Shown in pieces: positions 59,701 to 64,000 of a DNA stretch of 64,000 bases. The position numbers were made by a program, and so were the translations under genes. How positions within the stretch are numbered: the first letter of the stretch is position 1; each line of letters opens with the position of its first letter. The DNA comes from Protonemura montana (Eukaryota; Arthropoda; Insecta; Plecoptera; Nemouridae), in NCBI GenBank assembly GCA_947568835.1, contig OX387605.1, positions 7,630,418 through 7,694,417 on the forward strand. Direction: 5' to 3'. The notes under the pieces were generated by a model. The model searched no databases. It was not told the DNA's origin and saw only the letters and a program-made list of their open reading frames with translations.

Positions 59701-59931
59701 GTTATAGATAATAGGATGAGACACATTCGTCAGATTGAGACCGTATTTAATGGCATTGTTGGGCACCATCATTAATCTTCAAATTAGAAACTCCAATAAG
59801 ATGTGAAAAAAGAAAATTTCTGACAGTCGCCAATGCTTTCGTTCGCGACCAAAGATTACGAATGAAAACTATCGTCATATTTACCTTTGATTAAAGGGAC
59901 GGACACGAATAGCAACTTTAACAGAAGCCAT
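32754..59931 (-). CDS. Klp98A: Kinesin-3 with FHA and PX domains, Klp98A/KIF16B type
   Basis: Microtubule motor expected to move early endosomes, which it would bind through its PX domain. I can join 25 coding exons (high to low): 59931-59885, 57307-57238, 53363-53250, 49869-49753, 49526-49287, 48829-48657, 44599-44373, 44015-43843, 43134-42922, 42015-41805, 41399-41227, 41089-41076, 40786-40714, 40637-40494, 39982-39863, 39504-39346, 38960-38838, 38752-38544, 37313-37117, 36766-36546, 35953-35780, 34822-34568, 34076-33966, 33619-33518, 32990-32754. All junctions are GT-AG and in frame, giving 1298 aa, close to family length. The motor begins [16 protein letters not shown], with P-loop GQTGSGKT (102-109), SSRSH (217-221), DLAGSER (250-256) and LRYANRAK (345-352). 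FHA spans about 460-540, charged coiled coil about 595-720 and 740-870, and PX about 1150-1290, ending [11 protein letters not shown]. The 14-base exon at 41076 is inferred. The symbol is given by homology, not species. Confidence 0.92.
35281..35480. repeat. Degenerate partial copy of the 37.8-kb palindromic MITE
   Basis: GTAGTCATTTGGCGGTCAT at about 35434 and ATCGTTGAGCTAAGCATTATT at about 35289 match the right arm and centre of the element at 37764-38200. The rest is heavily diverged. It lies in an intron of the kinesin gene. Confidence 0.4.
37764..38200. mobile_element. Palindromic MITE in a kinesin intron
   Basis: Two arms of about 185 bases (37764-37947 and 38016-38200) are inverted copies, starting GTTGAACCGT and ending ACGGTTGAAC. 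They enclose about 70 bases. Direct GAT repeats flank both ends (37761-37763 and 38201-38203) and may be a target duplication. There is no coding content, so it would depend on a transposase elsewhere. A decayed relative lies at 35281-35480. Confidence 0.8.
42502..42600 (+). repeat. tRNA-related SINE-like element
   Basis: GCCCAGATTGCTCAGTTGG, then TAGAGCACCCGACCAGCAAT, then GGTCCCAGGTTCATATTCC read as a tRNA from the 5' end through an A box (42511-42522) and a degenerate B box (about 42555-42566). It lacks a good acceptor stem, so I read it as a SINE head or tRNA pseudogene, not a working tRNA. It is in kinesin intron 9. Confidence 0.55.
45817..46176 (-). pseudogene. Unrecognised decayed open frame with paired cysteines
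   Basis: A 119-codon open frame contains [11 protein letters not shown] and [11 protein letters not shown], two CxxC pairs typical of a small zinc-binding fold, then a charged stretch ([13 protein letters not shown]). After its TAG stop the frame goes on in the same register with coil-like residues ([14 protein letters not shown]), so the stop looks like decay within a longer protein. This arrangement would fit the first ORF of a LINE-type retroelement, but I do not recognise the family. It lies in kinesin intron 6, upstream of the nested glycosyltransferase. Confidence 0.35.
46313..46388 (-). pseudogene. Fragment of 18S ribosomal RNA sequence
   Basis: On the minus strand this reads GAAACTTAAAGGAATTTACG followed by GAAGGGCACCACGAGG, against the near-universal small-subunit rRNA segment GAAACTTAAAGGAATTGACG then GAAGGGCACCACCAGG. 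The upstream GTAGTATGGTTGCATAGTG matches rRNA GAAGTATGGTTGCAAAGCTG. Only about 75 bases align, with several changes, so it is a dead insertion of rRNA-derived sequence. Confidence 0.75.
46534..48146 (+). CDS. Alpha-1,4-glycosyltransferase (A4GALT family), nested in a kinesin intron
   Basis: Golgi type II glycosyltransferase. Family members add alpha-1,4-linked Gal, GalNAc or GlcNAc to glycolipids or glycoproteins; insect relatives are alpha4GT1 and alpha4GT2. Exons are 46534-47114, 47503-47716 and 47856-48146, giving 361 aa. A transmembrane anchor ([20 protein letters not shown]) follows a short basic N-terminus. The catalytic half has [20 protein letters not shown] and the DxD motif at residues 187-189 (LDLDF), which binds UDP-sugar and metal. 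Exon 2 has the [12 protein letters not shown] region; exon 3 has FYAVPYWSW and SYAIHLWRS, both typical of the family's C-terminal domain. An in-frame ATG at 46483 would add 17 residues; I chose 46534 because it sits nearer the anchor. The whole gene lies inside intron 6 of the kinesin, on the opposite strand. Confidence 0.9.
48333..48549. repeat. Small inverted-repeat element
   Basis: Arms of about 48 bases, 48333-48381 and 48503-48549, pair as inverted copies (TGGTGAAGAA at the outer left, TTCTTCACCA at the outer right) around about 120 bases. It is MITE-like, without coding content, and lies between the nested glycosyltransferase and kinesin exon 6. Confidence 0.6.
50415..52995. mobile_element. 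2.6-kb foldback element with near-kilobase inverted arms
   Basis: The left arm (50415-51565) and right arm (52040-52995) are inverted copies with high identity, around a 474-base centre. The ends are GGGTCATTCCATGTG and its inverse, flanked by ATAA on both sides (50411-50414 and 52996-52999), a candidate 4-bp target duplication. The left arm has about 184 extra bases (51166-51349). Each arm carries the same short ORF start facing inward, MCSIG(Q/H)FLKEEFE. The left copy stops after 49 codons. The right copy (minus strand, from 52187) runs on to 76 codons, and a shifted frame then reads [19 protein letters not shown], a CxxC segment. It looks like a DNA transposon whose 5' end was duplicated in inverse while the rest was lost. 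The superfamily is not determined. It is in kinesin intron 3. Confidence 0.85.
54438..54455. repeat. Poly(C) tract
   Basis: Eighteen C in a row in otherwise AT-rich intron DNA. Such runs are often mis-sized in assemblies. Confidence 0.9.
55131..55285 (-). mobile_element. MITE-like repeat enclosing a tRNA-like sequence, copy 2
   Basis: On the minus strand, GTCCAGATAGCTCAATGG (A box, 55228-55238) and GGGGTTCGAGTCC (B box, 55184-55196) form the two halves of a tRNA-like unit of about 75 bases. It is followed by GTTTGGGCATCAATTTTTG, AGACGGTTATTGTGTTGTTA and a TAATAA tail. On its other side lies a partial inverted copy of the same tail (CTTTTTGAGACGATTTTAG, 55251-55269). The tail is the arm of the palindromic repeats at 27.8 and 59.0 kb. 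A SINE and a MITE that captured a tRNA are both possible readings. Confidence 0.6.
55526..55544. repeat. ATCT microsatellite
   Basis: Four to five tandem ATCT units in kinesin intron 2. Confidence 0.85.
56850..57115 (+). mobile_element. 5S rRNA-derived SINE-like element
   Basis: GTTCACCGAAGTTAAGCAAC at 56855-56874, then about 25 bases on GGAAGGGTGACCATCAT, follow the internal control region of 5S rRNA (canonical CACCGAAGTTAAGCAAC and GGATGGGTGACC). The element continues into a body with TCATCCTTCGGAAGGAGTC and AAGAGCCGGCACCGG, which resembles the central part of known 5S-headed (SINE3-type) elements. The first 40 bases of 5S are missing. It is in kinesin intron 2, just downstream of kinesin exon 2 in transcript order. 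Confidence 0.6.
58987..59166. repeat. Palindromic MITE-like repeat, copy 3
   Basis: Left arm 58987-59035 (GGTATTTTATTATTAACAAC first) and right arm 59077-59125 (ending AATAATAAAATACC) are inverted copies. Between them lies another partial right arm (59036-59076), so the right arm is present twice in tandem. The flank CCGCGCATTGCAAGCG to AAGATTTCATC repeats that of the 27.8-kb copy. It is in kinesin intron 1. Confidence 0.75.
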
Positions 59932-62173
59932 TATTCCTTTGGTAAATTATGGACACATTATATTCACAGATGTCTTGTCACGACAAAGTTTGCGCATTGT
60001 GTAAAGACACCTCTACCCTCAACACAGACAAAACGCTGCTCGCGGTTCGAACTGCTTTGCAGACTGCAGGTGCAGTGCACCAGTCACTTCGTGATGTCAT
60101 TCTGCCAGGTTAGCCAACTGTTGAACAATACAAATATTTGTCCCCAGCTGTTCAACTTTTACGCGCGGAAATTTGAGCATAGAACTATTTTGTCGTGGGA
60201 TCATAGAGTTCCAGTTCCATGATGGGATCATTGAATGAAGCAAATTGAAACAAGAAAATGGATTATTCATACCTGCTGAAATACTTATATTGTAAATACA
60301 AACCAATAATATATTATTATATTATATATAGTTTAAATGATATCGTTAAACGTCCATCATATAAATGTTACAAATTGATTTTCTAGCCCATTCTCGCACA
60401 TGTCAGCATTAAGTGTACAATTCTTAAAAATCACAGGCATTTCAAGCATAATTTCCTTTCATTCTAGCAAAGCTTAAAACTAATCACACTATAAATAAAT
60501 AAGTCTAAAAAAAGAAATGGTAACACCTGCCAGAGGCGCACAGAATTCAATTTTCATCCGTTTAAATTTTACACAATCCAATAATCACACCCTCTCATTT
60601 ATAATATTATAATACATAGTCTACAAGGTAATGCATATTTTTGGTATACACTGACAAATTAATAATACAATATTTATAATTATAATAATAAATGTTTTAA
60701 ATATAAATAATACTGAAAAGAATTAATCATAAATGATTAAAAGTGTAATAATTTATACAGACAGGTCAGTTTAAGCTAACCATTCTGATCTATTTTAAGA
60801 GAAAAAAACTGCTTTAGTATTAAGGTACATGTCAATAACCGTTTTTCTACTGTTAGAATAAAGTTTAGAAGCACGGCCACAAATGAAGAAATAAGCTAAG
60901 AAAAACAATTGAAAACGAATGTGGCACCGAGCAAAATTTGGATGAGATTTGGCAAAAGCAAACTTGGATTGACAGCTACTCTAGGTTTATTTTTCAGCCA
61001 AAAGACACGAAAGCATATGCATATTCAACAGTAAGGATAGATGTATTCCGTTTTAATTATTATTTTTTATAAAATTAGGTAAAAAAGGTGGGCATAAAAG
61101 GAATCTATTAATTTTCTACATCAAACAAAGTGGCTAGATATTTAAAAAAAATCTATATACTTGATTATTAAATTTTTTTTACTGATTACTGATTAGTGAT
61201 TATCGATAAGAATATGATTCATGATCTTCATTTAACTTCTTCATTTCAGGATCCCGATAATTTTCTTGGACAATTTTAATTATTTGCAATGGTAGATTTC
61301 TCGTAAATGTTATTTATCAGATAATGTAACTTGATTATAGATAGATAAATAGATAGATGGATCTCATAGATAGTATCTCATAGTATCATCATATCATCAT
61401 AGTATCTCATATCTCATAGATAGTTGTAGGAGTTAGTACAGAAACGTTATATATTAAGATAAAATTACCTACTGTGAGATTAAAAAAATGATATGAACGT
61501 GCTTTATAGATGTAGATTCATGTGCAGTACGAACGACTTAATGTAAAGTAAAATGTATGAAATATCAGTCTTAAAATCAAAGAAAAGCATCTATCGGAAT
61601 AGCATACAGCTTACATTACAAATTGAAATGCAGCGTACAAGTTTAATACCATTATGTACATTAGTAAAATCAATCAATATATATATATTCCATAATATTT
61701 GATTAAATCTTCACGATCTTGGCTAACTTTCGTGCTATCAAACAGGCTGAAACAACCAATGAAACAAGACATAATTTCATTAAACGCTTCAAACAATTTG
61801 ACTTCACCATATATAATATAGATATTTGTTTATATTCTTTGCTCATTACGTGCTGAATGGGGACTAGGAATACTTTTCACAATCAGACATGCAGAGGATC
61901 TCTACTACAAACTTCGAGAATCTTATTTCTTCAGGGAGCACATTCAACTTAACGTTTCTGAATAACAAAGCCAGGCATAATTCAACGCCGCCGTTTTAAC
62001 TCCACATGGAACATAGATCTTGCAATAAATTTAAATATTTCTTAATCCCATCAGCAAGTAGCAAGCAAAGTAAAATATTTAATGATTAATGACTAAGTGG
62101 TTTATTCACTATTTAAAAATGACAAACCAACCTTTCGAAGACTCAATTTCTAGCCATAGTAAGCCCCCTGATT
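59932..62173. other. Spacer between the kinesin 5' end and the myosin 3' end
   Basis: Both flanking genes are on the minus strand, so this holds the kinesin promoter and 5' UTR and, further right, the myosin 3' UTR. It is AT-rich. A low-complexity run of GATA- and ATCTCAT-type units lies at about 61336-61425. No further gene is seen; the 111-codon frame at 59887-60222 is antisense to the kinesin start exon and has no family resemblance. Confidence 0.5.
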
Positions 62174-64000
62174 TTAGCTCGACGCAGGATCTATCACGGG
62201 CGGTGGCTTGTGCAATATCGAAACCGGCCGGCCATTTGTAGGGTTCTTTTTTCGCTGTGGATCTCGTCTCCTAACTGACTGCGGTGACTGAGCCAGCACT
62301 TCCGTGTATTCTCGGATCAAGTTAGAGATCTGGAAAGCCTGCGAAGTCGTCAGAATGACCTTGCTCTGTTTTTTCTCCGAGCCTGTGATGATCATGAGGC
62401 AGTTAAGCGCAGGCGAGTAAGACAAGATGCTGTCGTACTCGTAAGTGCAGAGAGCGTTGCGCGATCGATGCTCCAACAGGTGCAGTCCATTCTGGTCTAC
62501 GGCAAGCCACAGGACTCTGGGCCAGTTGGACGTGAATGATTGCTGCAAACAAGAATAACATTCATATAGAACCACATATTTTTTTATTAAAGAAGATAGT
62601 ACCAGGTATCATTTTGGATCACATGAACAGAATTTTAACAAAGAGATAAAGATATGCCAAGGTTCATAGTTGGGAAAGATCGTTTTGAAATCGATCTTTT
62701 AAAATGATCAAGATCGTCGTCAAAAAAATCTTTTAAAAAGATCAACGTTTGCAATTTTTCTTGAAGTTCAAATTCAAATTTGTTTCGATAAAAGATCAAG
62801 TTCATTTCAGAGATAATTTTCGAAAAAAAATCATGTGATCTCTGGAAAAAAAAGTATTTTGTAGCATCTAAAGGTAGGTAAAATAAGGAGCACATAGTAG
62901 GTAGAAATAGTGGGAAATCAAAGTGAGAAATAAAATTTAAATCGGTTTCCCGTGTGTCCTCACCATGACGTCAAATATGGTGGCCTTGTGCAACGGCCAA
63001 CTCTGTATGAGGTTGAGGAATGCTTGTTTGGCCTCAGCCGGGGTCATGCCCCTGAGAGACTGGTGGTGCATGGCCACCCCCTCGTGTGGGATGTTGGGCA
63101 CGAACCGCGGAGGCAGGCAGTGGCTGGCGATTGGCCGGTAGTCCTCCAGCACGTCTCCACAGTCACCCAGCTCGAGTTGCGCTTGGAGTGCAGTCAGCAT
63201 CACCTACAAGCCACCAAGTTACAGGGACACTGAGCTACTGCTGGTCCTGCCTAGTTCTTGTTTGAGTGTTTTTTGGCCTCCGTTTTGGTTTTCGTCTTTT
63301 GGCGAACGGCTAAGGATATGTACTCTCACTTTAATACCTATACATGGCTAACCTCGATCGATTCAGTTTGGAATTTATTTTTTCTTATTTTGTTGTAATA
63401 TATTCTGACAAACAAGTCCCAAGTTCTGAGGTATGTACTTTGAAATGTTTTGAATGTGGGGCAAAGGTGATGTCATTTCTTAAGTTTTTTTTTGTTTCGA
63501 GTACAGAGACTTTCTGTGAAAGCCACAGCATTGCTCCCGATTTAAATTAATATATCTACGCATTTCTGCTATGTTAAAAATTATAGATCTGTGACTACGC
63601 CAAAGTGATCAAAATTGAAATTGTGTGGGCAGTGTAGCGTAAAACAATGAGCAGTTCTAAAACAATGACTTATATCACATCACACAGTGTTAAGTTCTAT
63701 CACACAGCAAGAATTTTCCAGAAAGCATCTAATAAAAGAAGTTCTAAAAAGCCAACTATGACGAATGCATACGAACTAACGCACAACGTTCGTCGTTCTA
63801 CTGTAAGAGAAAGTCAATTAGAAAGATCTATGGATACAAGAAGATATACACGTTGAGTATGATGTTTTTTCGACTTACACTTACCGCTTCCTTCTCAGAA
63901 ACTGGGAATCTATCTGCTCTAAGACCATGAAGAACTTGATGGTAAAGCAATTCCTTTTCAACAGGATCATCTAGATCCATGTATCGGTCGACAAAAAGGT
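62174..64000 (-). CDS. Unconventional myosin with C-terminal FERM domain (myosin XV/sisyphus-like), 3' end only
   Basis: Three exons are visible: 64000-63885 (continuing outside the window), 63203-62964 and 62542-62174, all with GT-AG borders and in frame, giving about 240 C-terminal residues. [20 protein letters not shown] and [20 protein letters not shown] form the helical F2 part of a FERM domain. [19 protein letters not shown] to [19 protein letters not shown] forms the F3 (PH-like) lobe. The tail after it is basic and proline-rich ([10 protein letters not shown], then [12 protein letters not shown]) and may be a short linear binding motif. MyTH4-FERM myosins carry cargo in filopodia and protrusions. 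Myosin XV is my best match; myosin VII or another MyTH4-FERM protein cannot be excluded without the motor and MyTH4 regions, which lie beyond the right edge. Confidence 0.75.

Overview
This window is nuclear DNA from an arthropod, most likely an insect. Genes are split by many GT-AG introns, the intergenic DNA is AT-rich, and there are decayed MITEs, tRNA- and 5S-related SINE-like elements and a Penelope-type fragment. I cannot name the species from the sequence alone.

Region 1 (1-30.6 kb, + strand) is a head-to-tail tandem array of eight UDP-glycosyltransferase (UGT) genes, here called A to H. A is only a last exon at the left edge. B to G are complete 527-531 aa genes. H keeps all exons but has a damaged splice donor and a 2-bp insertion, so it is probably a pseudogene. 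The five large coding exons match in every copy: signal peptide and N-terminal half (exons 1-2), donor-sugar half (exons 3-4), and a membrane anchor with a dilysine ER-retrieval tail (exon 5). B and C start directly after an intron. D to H carry the ATG alone as the last three bases of an upstream exon. D to G also share a conserved upstream block (TGACCTTCACAA, then CACATGAGATAA) that B and C lack, so the array holds two promoter/start classes.

Region 2 (32.7-59.9 kb, - strand) is one large gene of 25 coding exons. All exons join in frame to give 1298 aa: kinesin motor, FHA domain, coiled coils and a C-terminal PX domain. It is the Klp98A/KIF16B type of kinesin-3, an early-endosome motor. 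Its intron 6 holds a complete three-exon alpha-1,4-glycosyltransferase gene (A4GALT family) on the opposite strand. Its other introns hold most of the mobile elements, including a 2.6-kb foldback element with arms of about 1 kb, a MITE-like family with a tRNA-like core, a 5S rRNA-derived SINE-like element and a fragment of antisense 18S rRNA.

Region 3 (62.2-64.0 kb, - strand) is the 3' end of a FERM-domain myosin, most like myosin XV (sisyphus), running off the right edge.

The UGTs would act together as ER-membrane enzymes that conjugate small lipophilic compounds. The kinesin, glycosyltransferase and myosin are unrelated neighbours. All exon joins come from reading splice sites and comparing paralogues; no transcript data were available.
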